From Thermodesulfobacteriota bacterium (GTDB lineage Bacteria > Desulfobacterota_D > UBA1144 > Nemesobacterales > CSP1-2), in contig DATMAT010000077.1 in NCBI GenBank assembly GCA_035559815.1, forward strand, positions 1 through 56,743: a stretch of 56,743 bases of DNA, in the 5' to 3' direction. Below, piece by piece: positions 28,691 through 36,535 of the stretch. Made by a program: the position numbers and the translations under genes. Numbering within the stretch: the stretch's first letter is position 1; each line of letters begins with the position of its first letter. Below the pieces are notes generated by a model. That model was given only the letters and a program-made list of their open reading frames with translations. It ran no database searches and had not been told where the DNA came from.

Positions 28691-29157
28691 GTTATCGCTG
28701 ATACTGCTATCCAAAATAATTAGAAACCAAACCGTTCACTCTCGTAAAACAAGGCTTTTAGACAGATATAAACACTCTTTAAAATCAGGTTGCCCTCTTT
28801 ATGTTTGTTACGTAAATGCTGTCCAAAGCATATAAGTTCAAATGACATATGAAATTCTTGGTAATACCGGCTTCTAGAAATGGGATTGCTTCGGTCGTGG
28901 AATTTATTCCTTCCCCGATTAAATCGGGGACCAGCTCAGGACAGGCTCTGAGCTGCCGAAGGACTCCCTCGCAATGACCGAAGGGGGACGTTGTTTCTCA
29001 CTAAACACCGCCTTCCTTCCAGGTCATTGCGTTCCGGTTCCCGGAATTTCATAACTACCTCCGATCCCCGCGTAGCAATCTCTTATTTTAGATAGGTTTG
29101 AACGCTGATAATTTTTAAAGATTTAAGTATATTAGGGAGTGCCGTTAAAAAACGGCT
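28691..29157. other. Gene-free region with dispersed repeats
   Basis: No gene in 467 bases between convergent genes. It holds a 38-bp repeat at 28908-28945, a GCTCTGAGC hairpin just after it, a second repeat-like piece ending CGCGTAGCAATCTC near 29090, and a small GCCGTT/AACGGC hairpin at 29141-29156 at the 3' end of the minus-strand lipoprotein gene, which may act as a weak terminator. Confidence 0.7.
28908..28945. repeat. 38-bp direct repeat, copy 1 (copy 2 at 52157-52194)
   Basis: Identical over 38 bases to 52157-52194, with the internal palindrome CCCCGATTAAATCGGGG. It lies 23 kb from the other copy and has no coding frame. Confidence 0.9.
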
Positions 29158-29547
29158 TCATGACGAAGGCGGCAAATCGGATTCTGATTCATCATAATAG
29201 ATCTCTACGTCTTTTGAAGCCACACTTTGAGGGTCCGATTTTACGGTAATGCTGAAAAAGGCCCTTTCCGATGGGTAAAGTAAACGGTTAGGATCATCGC
29301 CTAAGACGGATGTAGAAGTCGCTTCTATAACCTTTCCATCCTCGTCTCGGAGCATCATAACTACGTAGACAGACCTAACCGGCGTATCTCCAGAATTGAC
29401 CACTACGCCGTTGAACTCAAGAAAACCCTCTCTGTTTATGCTTTCAAGTACAGGTCCGTCTAGGGTTACAGACCCGTCTACCTCCGGCCCGGCGCAAGCC
29501 CCGAGGAAAAGCATCAGTACTGTAACAAGGATAAAAAGCTTTTTCAT
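29158..29547 (-). CDS. Lipoprotein with FxLYD-like domain
   Basis: A 129-residue protein with a lipoprotein signal, MKKLFILVTVLMLFLGAC, in which Cys 18 would be lipidated. The mature part reads FLEFNGVVVNSGDTPVRSVYVVM ... YPSERAFFSITV, an immunoglobulin-like strand pattern similar to FxLYD-type periplasmic domains that follow an NxG-x-V motif. It overlaps the upstream sensor-like gene by four bases. With the XRE regulator before that, three genes are coupled head to tail. Its role is unknown; it could bind a ligand or partner for the membrane protein. Domain call is tentative. Confidence 0.75.
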   Translation of the reverse strand: MKKLFILVTVLMLFLGACAGPEVDGSVTLDGPVLESINREGFLEFNGVVVNSGDTPVRSVYVVMMLRDEDGKVIEATSTSVLGDDPNRLLYPSERAFFSITVKSDPQSVASKDVEIYYDESESDLPPSS

Positions 29548-30305
29548 TTCTTTCTTTTCTCAACCAGTTCCGAGATGGAAATAACCTTTTTATTGCTATC
29601 TGCCGTCTGTTTTTTAGTCGGTTCTGTGTCTATTTCGTGGTCTTGGATTATGTCTCCAAGAACCTTATGCATGATCTTCAGGGCACCGATGGAATGTTCC
29701 TTGAGGTATCCTTTCTCGAATACTACTTCTTTCTTCCTCCTCATGAGTATATATAAGATGAAAGCCTGGTTATTCAGGACTATTAGCATGGCCGCGTACA
29801 GGAGGAAATTATCGGCTACTACTTTTTTGGCTATTGCTTTCGTGTCCGAATCAATCTTGACGATCCCAAAAGGTTCTCCACTTTGGTCCTGAACGGTAAA
29901 GGGAACGGAGACGGAGATCACACCGTTTTGTCTTTTTACGGCGTATCCTCCCTCGGGATAAAAATCCTGCATAAAATAGCCAGATGCCTTTCCGGCTTCC
30001 ACGTCTCTTTTAAAAACAACGCTGAAAAACTTCGGTGCTATCTCAAAGGTGTTGAATAACTTTTTTCGGCCAAGCCTTTCATCCAAAAACATGAAGAATG
30101 CGTCGCTGGTTTTATCCTCGCTGACATTGGAGAAGAAATTACTGGCTTGGTCGCCTATCGTTTCGGCAATGGCTCTCGTTTTAGTTACCAGCTCGGTCTT
30201 TGCTTTATCGAACTGGAAAAGAAACACCAATCCAACAAGAGCAAAGATACATAGCTCTATTCCAAGAGCAGTAGCTATGGTTTGCAGCTTGTTCTCTAGG
30301 CGCAT
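29544..30305 (-). CDS. Membrane protein with extracytoplasmic sensor-like domain, no output domain
   Basis: A 253-residue protein. Helix 1 is IATALGIELCIFALVGLVFLF (about 12-31). An extracytoplasmic domain of about 130 residues follows, ending FTVQDQSGEPFGIVKIDSDT, the kind of strand pattern seen in single-Cache/PAS sensory domains. Helix 2 is LLYAAMLIVLNNQAFILYILM. The cytoplasmic tail (about 70 residues, MRRKKEVVFEKGYLKE...) contains no kinase, cyclase or methyl-accepting domain. The start overlaps the XRE regulator gene by ten bases, so signal output through that regulator is a natural guess. I cannot name the family. Confidence 0.75.
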   Translation of the reverse strand: MRLENKLQTIATALGIELCIFALVGLVFLFQFDKAKTELVTKTRAIAETIGDQASNFFSNVSEDKTSDAFFMFLDERLGRKKLFNTFEIAPKFFSVVFKRDVEAGKASGYFMQDFYPEGGYAVKRQNGVISVSVPFTVQDQSGEPFGIVKIDSDTKAIAKKVVADNFLLYAAMLIVLNNQAFILYILMRRKKEVVFEKGYLKEHSIGALKIMHKVLGDIIQDHEIDTEPTKKQTADSNKKVISISELVEKRKK

Positions 30306-30709
30306 CTCATAAACTCTTCCAGTATTTCTTGGACTCCTTCGTTCTGTGAACGTCTGAGAAGCATGTAGATCATTCCCCCAAAATCACGCCTCAGGTCCTC
30401 GTCCAGGCTTCTATATAGCTTTATGAGCATTCTCTCTACCTCGGTCAGAACCTCGGTATCATCCTCGTAAATTCCTTCCCTTTCCATGAATCTTTTCAAT
30501 CTTTCCTTTCTGGCAACATTCCATAACTCGTTCAAAGGTACTCCCAAGACATCCGCTATCTTTTGGCACCGGTCCATTGATGGGGCGTCGACTTTGCCCG
30601 TTTCGAGTTGATGCACAAATACGCTGGACACGCCCAGTGCCCGGGCCAAGTCTTCTTGGGTTATATTCTTTTGTTTCCTTCTATTCTTAAGGTAGTCGCC
30701 AAATCTCAT
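30296..30709 (-). CDS. XRE-family HTH transcriptional regulator
   Basis: A 137-residue protein. Residues 5-60 form a Cro/CI-type helix-turn-helix: DYLKNRRKQKNITQEDLARA, then SSVFVHQLETGKVDAPSMD and IADVLGVPLNELW. The C-terminal half is helical and acidic (TEVERMLIKLYRSLDEDLRRDFG) and may mediate dimerisation or contact with the membrane protein encoded next. It ends FMRCA, overlapping the next gene. TAGCAAGCATTTT and AT-rich sequence lie upstream; I see no unambiguous operator. It likely controls its own operon. Confidence 0.88.
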   Translation of the reverse strand: MRFGDYLKNRRKQKNITQEDLARALGVSSVFVHQLETGKVDAPSMDRCQKIADVLGVPLNELWNVARKERLKRFMEREGIYEDDTEVLTEVERMLIKLYRSLDEDLRRDFGGMIYMLLRRSQNEGVQEILEEFMRCA

Positions 30710-30977
30710 TATTTTTACCTCCGGAAAGGCAGCATTTTACATCTATTGCCTGGAATTAGTTAATTAATTTTATACTAAATTTATGCGATATAGCAAGCAT
30801 TTTCTTGTTTCTTGGATAAATTGGCGGAAGGATATAGCGGGGGGGGCGGGTCCCCAGCCCGATACCGGCTCATTGGACTAGGGAGATATGGCCCGAATGG
30901 CCATTATTATATGAGATATATCTCCATGAGGCCGGGAAGATAAGTAGAGATTTAACCCGTAAGCTATATTTTAAGCT

Positions 30978-31187
30978 ATGAATCTTAAAGATCTCTTAAT
31001 CGGGTTAATTCTGGTTATCATAATAGTCATGGGAATTATCCGGTTATTGGAGTCCCTAGACAGTAAACGGCAAAATAGCCCCTCTTATTTTCAAGAAACG
31101 GTTAGCCTACCGGAAAAAGTAAGAGACCGGACTGAAACGAGGGAAAGACAGATAAAAGAGAGAGAAGAACAATTAGATCAAGAGTGA
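30978..31187 (+). CDS. Small single-span membrane protein
   Basis: A 69-residue protein. Residues 5-24 (DLLIGLILVIIIVMGIIRLL) form one membrane helix. The rest is charged and helical, ending REEQLDQE. A TATATT element ends eight bases before the ATG, with no recognisable -35 and no ribosome site, so the message may start at the codon. Small membrane proteins of this kind are often real but cannot be assigned. It stands alone between two minus-strand units. Confidence 0.5.
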   Translation: MNLKDLLIGLILVIIIVMGIIRLLESLDSKRQNSPSYFQETVSLPEKVRDRTETRERQIKEREEQLDQE

Positions 31188-31243
31188 CTCCTCCGAATTT
31201 ACCCTCTAACCCTGAATAGATTCAGATAATTATTAAATCTTTT

Positions 31244-31615
31244 CTACTTCATGGTGCTACCATCGTTATTTTTATAGAGCTTGGGAACGATCGAGAACTT
31301 GGTTCTTATCAGCTTGTCGATATTTTGTGAGAGCTTTATTCCCATTCTTGAATTGAAGGTATTTTTATCCCAGATTGACCATACCACAACGCCGTCTAAT
31401 TTTGTGGCTTCATGGCCGATATATAAATCTATGCAAATCCTGCGGTTGGCTGGGAAGATAATCGGAGACTGGATGGCTAATCCATTCGAGGAGATGTTCA
31501 AGGTATGACCAGTAAAGTTGGCCCCTGATACTCCATGCAGTACCTTCAGTCTAGTCGGTATTCTTTCTGAGAGCCTTCGGTTATTCTGCATATGTGTGCT
31601 AATTTGTCGTTTCAA
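31244..31615 (-). CDS. PilZ-domain protein
   Basis: A 123-residue protein. RRLSERIPTRLKV supplies the arginine-rich RxxxR part and NISSNGLAI the (D/N)xSxxG part of the cyclic-di-GMP binding motif; Asn replaces the usual Asp. The beta-barrel continues with RICIDLYIGHEATKLDGVVVW and RMGIKL. It may bind c-di-GMP and regulate motility, envelope or surface polysaccharides. The start could be the ATG at 31591 instead. It follows a GAF-like gene by 32 bases on the same strand, suggesting a two-gene signalling unit. Confidence 0.8.
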   Translation of the reverse strand: MKRQISTHMQNNRRLSERIPTRLKVLHGVSGANFTGHTLNISSNGLAIQSPIIFPANRRICIDLYIGHEATKLDGVVVWSIWDKNTFNSRMGIKLSQNIDKLIRTKFSIVPKLYKNNDGSTMK

Positions 31616-31647
31616 TTAAGAGGCGCGGCTACGGTTTACAAAGTTGA

Positions 31648-32094
31648 TTAAGCCGAATTCACCAGTCGAAGGTAAGTCATCTTATCAACTGCCGATTTTA
31701 TCTTTTGCAAGTCTTCTCCGATGAAGTTTTGAAAATTTGTACCAGCTTGGTTTTTTCTCACAACCAGTATAACGGTGCATATTTGACGGGCCAGGCAGAT
31801 CGGGTAGGCGATCATCTTGGCTATTGAATATTCCGTACCTTCCATGGTCAGGGAATTTAAATAGATAATATCAATTTCCTCCTGAAAGTCATTTAGAATA
31901 AGCGGGCTTTTGTTCATGACTACTTTGTCCCAAATTATGCCCTGGTAGATAAATGGCACAGTAAGCCCTTTAAGTTCGTCCGGATAAATAAATTCAAGCC
32001 GGTTGTCGTACTTCTTTGGCTTCAGTGCAAAAACACAGCCCTGTTCCAGGTCTAAAAGTCCGGTAAGCTCTCTATCCAGTTCTGTGAATTCCAT
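31648..32094 (-). CDS. GAF-like domain protein
   Basis: A 148-residue soluble protein with the strand-helix order of a stand-alone GAF domain: GLLDLEQGCVFAL, then FIYQGIIWDKVVMNKSPLIL, and SIAKMIAYPICLARQICTVILVVRK, where the last part matches the usual end of GAF folds. No catalytic or chromophore Cys motif stands out. It lies just upstream of the PilZ gene. A role as small-molecule sensor beside a c-di-GMP receptor is inference. Confidence in the fold is moderate. Confidence 0.6.
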   Translation of the reverse strand: MEFTELDRELTGLLDLEQGCVFALKPKKYDNRLEFIYPDELKGLTVPFIYQGIIWDKVVMNKSPLILNDFQEEIDIIYLNSLTMEGTEYSIAKMIAYPICLARQICTVILVVRKNQAGTNFQNFIGEDLQKIKSAVDKMTYLRLVNSA

Positions 32095-32383
32095 TTTCCT
32101 TGTACAAATTCAATTAAAGAGCCTTTACCGGGGGCAAGACAATTGGACCTTTGAATAAATTTTTTGTGAAAAAAAAGTTTAATTTTTGTCCGTTATATTA
32201 CCTTTGTCTTAAATCTTGGGTTACCTTCTTAAAATTATCGCTCAGTCTTTTAAAGGGTTATTAAAAGGATAAAACCAATGGTCGAATAATCCCATTAAGA
32301 AAAACAGGTTTGTATATTTAATTTACGAGAGAAAATCAAAAATTTACTGAGGACTAGCAGTGGTATTTGGAGAATTTAGGTTA

Positions 32384-32456
<73 letters not shown>

Positions 32457-32720
32457 GTGTGAATGATTTCGAGGGATTACGAAACATATGGAATTGTATT
32501 ACCTATTCTATCTATTTATTCCTGGCTGAGTAGAGCTTGAGTGTACCTAACCCTTTTCGGTCGTGCAAGTAGGAGATTGCTCTTTAAGGCTTGGTGGGGG
32601 CTTGGGTTATCTACATTATGGAAACAAAAGGGCAGGAGCAGCCGAGTCGGGAGTTGTATTACCTAAGCTGTCCTGCCCTTGCCCACAAAAGGAGATACGG
32701 AGAGATTTTTCCTTAGTTCG

Positions 32721-34073
32721 TTATAAATCTATCCAGTAAAGAAGCTGTCCGGTTATACCATATTGGTTTTCCTTTAGACCGCCATCGTCATCTACGAAAA
32801 ACTCTTCATTAGAGTGATCCCACCTGAATTCCGCTCTAAACTCAAAATTATCCAGATATCTATTACCGGAAATAAGTCCCTTAAAGGGTTTTATCGCCAG
32901 TGTCGGGGTGATTTCAAATAGCTTTTGTTCTAGCCCTGTCCTGAAACCTTCCTGGTCGTCAAAATACTCGGCTCTCACCGCGAATCCTACTGCCGGGTGG
33001 AGGTCAACTATGGCGTATCCAGCAACGCCCCACCAGAATGCCTGGTCGTCGTCTAAGCCTAAATCCACGCTGGTGATGCCCCTCTGCCAGCCGAAGTCAA
33101 CATCTGCTACCAACTTCAAAATGTCAAATAAGGTGACTGAACCAACGACGGTGACCAGGTTGCGCCAATCGTCGTATAGTAAAGCAGGGTCGTCGCTAGT
33201 CTCTTCGCCAAAATAACCTGTAACGGCAAGAGATATATTAGTAACGGAAGGTGCAATGTCTGGTAAGGCTAAAGCTATTTGTCCCTCGATGGTCTTGGCA
33301 TCGTTCGTCTCTTCGGTTACGTCCCACCCGTTGTTCAGCCCGGCATAAAAGGTCAGAGGGCCGGCGGAATAGCTTGTTCTTATCCCGGTGTGGGTAAACG
33401 GTATAGCGAAACCGAACAGAATTGAACGGGTGATGTTGGGATTGTTCTTTGCCTCTATTACTTCATAACCGGCCAGCGTGACGAATCTTCCAGCTTGGAT
33501 TCCGATACCGTTGCCCACTGGCGCTAAAACATGCAGGTAAAGTTGATAAGGGGCAACTACGTCATCTCCAAATCCGGTTGATGCCAGGTTGTCTGCCTGT
33601 TCGCCGAACAGTATATCGGCCCTAAAACCTATCAAGTCCCAAAAGCTCTCCTCCATAACCGGTGTCTTTGCCAGGGTGATGGTAAAAGCGTTGATGGCAA
33701 ATTGGTTATCCTCGGTATAAAGAGACCTCAACTGTATGGGTTCATTCTCGGGATGGTTGAATACATATTGATAAGTCGTGTCCACAGAGAAGCCCAGGTC
33801 AATCCTCTTGAATATGTTATAAAGAGTCGAGAGTTCCTCGTCTTTTTTCTCTTCCTTAGTCATAAATTCCTCGACTTTCATTTTTTCTGTAGCTCGCTCG
33901 GCTTCAATCTGTTCGAGCTTTTGCCTAAGTTCCTGGTTTTCCCTCTGGTTCTGCTCTATCATCCTCTTGAGCTCGTCTATTTGCTCCTGCTGGGTCTTAG
34001 CCCATGAGCCTGTACTAACCAAGGGTAAAACCAAAACCCCTAAGAACAATGTTTTTAGAAGCTTTCTCATCAC
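32721..34073 (-). CDS. Outer-membrane beta-barrel porin (Bbp2/OmpL-like)
   Basis: A 450-residue exported protein. Signal peptide MMRKLLKTLFLGVLVLPLVS ends near TGSWAKT. Residues 28-85 are a coiled coil (EQIDELKRMIEQNQRENQEL) such as anchors porins to peptidoglycan. The remaining 360 residues alternate as amphipathic strands (GIQAGRFVTLAGYEVIEAKN, LTFYAGLNNGWDV, NYQYGIT-like end QYGITGQLLYWIDL). The pattern fits putative beta-barrel porin-2 proteins. AAAGGAGGAG precedes the start. It is 122 bases downstream of amt on the same strand, and may be co-regulated to admit nitrogen compounds, but it could also have its own promoter. Confidence 0.83.
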   Translation of the reverse strand: MMRKLLKTLFLGVLVLPLVSTGSWAKTQQEQIDELKRMIEQNQRENQELRQKLEQIEAERATEKMKVEEFMTKEEKKDEELSTLYNIFKRIDLGFSVDTTYQYVFNHPENEPIQLRSLYTEDNQFAINAFTITLAKTPVMEESFWDLIGFRADILFGEQADNLASTGFGDDVVAPYQLYLHVLAPVGNGIGIQAGRFVTLAGYEVIEAKNNPNITRSILFGFAIPFTHTGIRTSYSAGPLTFYAGLNNGWDVTEETNDAKTIEGQIALALPDIAPSVTNISLAVTGYFGEETSDDPALLYDDWRNLVTVVGSVTLFDILKLVADVDFGWQRGITSVDLGLDDDQAFWWGVAGYAIVDLHPAVGFAVRAEYFDDQEGFRTGLEQKLFEITPTLAIKPFKGLISGNRYLDNFEFRAEFRWDHSNEEFFVDDDGGLKENQYGITGQLLYWIDL

Positions 34074-34194
34074 GTCAACTCCTCCTTTAATCTGTTTTTT
34101 GCACTTTTGTTTTAATCGTTCAATCGTTTAACTTCTTCTGCATTTATTTATTCTCATCAATGTGAACTTTATGTTTATGTGTTCCACCTGGGGA

Positions 34195-35724
34195 TTAAGC
34201 CTTTTCTCCTTCATGTTGTAGGACGGCTTTTCCCACCGCTTCTGCTTGCATCTTCGATAGACCGGTGGTAAGTGCGCTTGCGGCTAGCTGGAAATCTGGG
34301 TAAGCGGTTTGGGCGTGTTCACCGATATCGAGGCCTTCCATTTCTTCTTCGGGAGAGACCCTGATACCCATGACCAGCTTTATCACATACCAGGCTATTA
34401 GTCCCACTCCCAGTGTGAAGGCTCCTACTGCCAGCACCCCTATCAACTGTGCCGTGAACAGCTTCGCCCCTCCCCCAAAGAGTAACCCGTCCCCGGTGGT
34501 GCCCGGCATTATCACGTCCTGTGCAAATAACCCCACTGCCAACGTCCCCCATACTCCGTTCACCAGATGCACGGTTAGTGCTCCCACCGGGTCGTCTATC
34601 TTTACCCGGTCAAAGAAGAGCACCCCCATAACAGCCAATACCCCGGCAACAAGGCCGATTATCACCGAACTCCCCACACTGACAAAAGCGCAAGGAGCGG
34701 TTATGGCCACCAGCCCACAGAGACAGCCGTTCAATATCATGGTAAGGTCTGGTTTCTTCAGTAAAATCCAGGACACTATGGTGGCGCTGAACGCCGCAGC
34801 CGCAGCAGAACTGTTGGTGGTAACGGCGATCCTTCCGATGTCTGCCCATGCGGCAGCCATGGTGCTGCCAGGGTTAAACCCAAACCATCCGAACCACAAC
34901 ACGAATGCACCGATAGTGGCTGCGGTTAGACTGTGTCCAGGTATGGGATTGACAGTTCCATCCTTCTTGTATTTCCCGATTCTTGGCCCAAGGAGAATAA
35001 CGCCGGCTAGTGCCGCCCATCCCCCCACGGAATGCACTACGGTAGAACCGGCAAAGTCCCACATCCCTAGCTTAGCTAACCAACCCCCTCCCCAAACCCA
35101 GTGCCCGGTTATGGGGTACATGATTGCGACAATTATGAAAGTAAAAACAATAAAAGATTTAAACTTGATTCTCTCTGCCACTGCTCCTGAGACGATAGTG
35201 GCGGCAGTACCGGCGAAGACTAGTTGGAAGAAGAACTTTGCCCAGAGGGGCACGCCGGTCCAAGCTATAGAGCTATAGACTCCTTGATAGGCGTCACCGG
35301 TGGCCGGGCTGTTGTCTGCCCCGCCGACAAAGAGAAGGCCTTTTAGTCCCAGGAAACTGTTCCCGTCGCCGAACATAAGACCCCAGCCCAGGATCCAGAA
35401 GGCCAGGGAAGAGATGGCGAAGACGATGAAGTTTTTAGACAGTATGTTGACGGTGTTCTTAGCCCGGCATAGGCCGGATTCGACCATGCCGAAGCCTAGG
35501 TTCATGAAGAAGACGAGGAAGGCGGTAGCCAGGACCCACACTGTGTCGATGGCTATCTTGTTGTAAGCGATGGCATCGGCCATCTCCTGGGTGAAGAGAA
35601 CTTCCTCTGCCCCACCCTCCTGCGCTACCGCACGCACTCCAAATAAAAGGAAGATGGTGAGGAAAAGAAGCAGGGCGATCAATAGGTTTGTCGATTTTTT
35701 TGTACCGAAGTTTAGGCACCTCAT
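34195..35724 (-). CDS. amt: Ammonium transporter Amt
   Basis: A 509-residue Amt/MEP/Rh protein. A hydrophobic signal-like leader (LLIALLLFLTIFLLFGVRAVA) is followed by eleven membrane helices. Signatures include FFMNLGFGMVESGLCRAKNT, DFAGSTVVHSVGGWAALAG (the DxAGxxVVH helix), GAFVLWFGWFGFNPGS and NGCLCGLVAITAPC. The pore His pair lies in VVHSVGG and in the later LTVHLVNGVWGTL. The cytoplasmic tail ends EEEMEGLDIGEHAQTAYPDF..., the PII-contact region, extended by about 30 residues. A sigma-54 promoter at 35767-35782 and a strong AAAGGAGGTG ribosome site precede it. No glnB/glnK is adjacent, unusual for amt genes. Confidence 0.95.
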   Translation of the reverse strand: MRCLNFGTKKSTNLLIALLLFLTIFLLFGVRAVAQEGGAEEVLFTQEMADAIAYNKIAIDTVWVLATAFLVFFMNLGFGMVESGLCRAKNTVNILSKNFIVFAISSLAFWILGWGLMFGDGNSFLGLKGLLFVGGADNSPATGDAYQGVYSSIAWTGVPLWAKFFFQLVFAGTAATIVSGAVAERIKFKSFIVFTFIIVAIMYPITGHWVWGGGWLAKLGMWDFAGSTVVHSVGGWAALAGVILLGPRIGKYKKDGTVNPIPGHSLTAATIGAFVLWFGWFGFNPGSTMAAAWADIGRIAVTTNSSAAAAAFSATIVSWILLKKPDLTMILNGCLCGLVAITAPCAFVSVGSSVIIGLVAGVLAVMGVLFFDRVKIDDPVGALTVHLVNGVWGTLAVGLFAQDVIMPGTTGDGLLFGGGAKLFTAQLIGVLAVGAFTLGVGLIAWYVIKLVMGIRVSPEEEMEGLDIGEHAQTAYPDFQLAASALTTGLSKMQAEAVGKAVLQHEGEKA

Positions 35725-35766
35725 TTAACTTGCACCTCCTTTAAGAGGGAATTTGGGGGATGAGAT

Positions 35767-35782
35767 GGCAAAAGGTGTGCCA
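35767..35782 (-). promoter_or_regulatory. Sigma-54 (RpoN) promoter of amt
   Basis: On the minus strand the sequence is TGGCACACCTTTTGCC, matching the -24/-12 consensus TGGCAC-N5-TTGC with correct spacing (TGGCAC at 35782-35777, TTGC at 35771-35768). Start of transcription would be near 35756, leaving a leader of about 32 bases with a good ribosome site. Nitrogen control by NtrC is expected; I do not see a clear NtrC site in the 470 bases upstream (to 36252), which hold no gene. Confidence 0.82.
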
Positions 35783-36252
35783 AGGAGAGTAACGGGGTGA
35801 TAATTTCTTGGTTTTGCCTGATATTAGTCGGGTTTTATGATCTATTTGCTAAGTGTTATGGATAAGGCGATGATTGAAATGATTGGTGTTTTGCCTACTA
35901 ATTAAGCACGCAAGACCGATTTTAAGGCACTTATATTATATGCTTGTTAGCCTTGGGAAAGGTTGAGCTAATCTGTAATATTGAATACATTGACGTAGAA
36001 AGCATGGCACTGACGTGCTTAGGAATTTGCTTTACGTAATAGTCTCATGAATAAAGTCTTTCCTCTGGTGGGGTTGAGTCAGAGCATCCGAGGTAATTTT
36101 ACCGATTCCTATAATTGCACATCTTTAAATTTTAGAGAATTAATCTGGCTATCCAACTTTGAAGTTTTCTAAAACGCCATTTCGCTGCTTTCTGAAATTC
36201 ATAAGGATGGGAAAGATTATATTGTAGCAATTTCTATTAATTTGTAATAAAT

Positions 36253-36450
36253 CTATTCCTCCCCCAAGATCGCTTTTCTTACCGCTTCTGCCCTTTTTCC
36301 GGACATGGGGATCATAGGATATCCTGTCGTAGAAAATCCGCTCGAAGCCAGTCTAAAATCAGGGTGGGCACTGAGTCCGTTATCCCTGATATCGAGTCTT
36401 TCCATTTCCTCTTCGGACGAATAAAAGACCTTTTGGTCCCGGGAAGCCAT
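36253..36450 (-). pseudogene. Orphan Amt C-terminal tail (remnant of a second amt gene, or tail-only protein)
   Basis: A 65-residue frame whose text SSEEEMERLDIRDNGLSAHPDF lines up with SPEEEMEGLDIGEHAQTAYPDF at the end of the complete Amt. The match goes on through RLASSGFSTTG and RAEAVRKAILGEE, against QLAASALTTG and QAEAVGKAVLQHE. No membrane helices precede it: the frame upstream continues with PLSDNIQASGG, unlike Amt. It is therefore either the 3' end of a deleted amt copy or an independent small protein resembling the PII-binding tail. It lies 528 bases upstream of the real amt. Confidence 0.7.
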
Positions 36451-36535
36451 TCCGCCGCTAGCTTGAATGTTATCTGAAAGGGGATGTTTGCTTCCTCTGC
36501 GTGAAATATCCCTACTGTTATTTTTTCAAAAACTC

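Noticed and set aside
34370-35278. 302-codon frame on the strand opposite amt
   Set aside because: It is the antisense of a conserved membrane protein, with Pro/Thr-rich text typical of shadow frames.
35995-36020. TGGCAC followed by TGC on the plus strand
   Set aside because: Spacing between the two elements is one base short for sigma-54 and no plus-strand gene follows.
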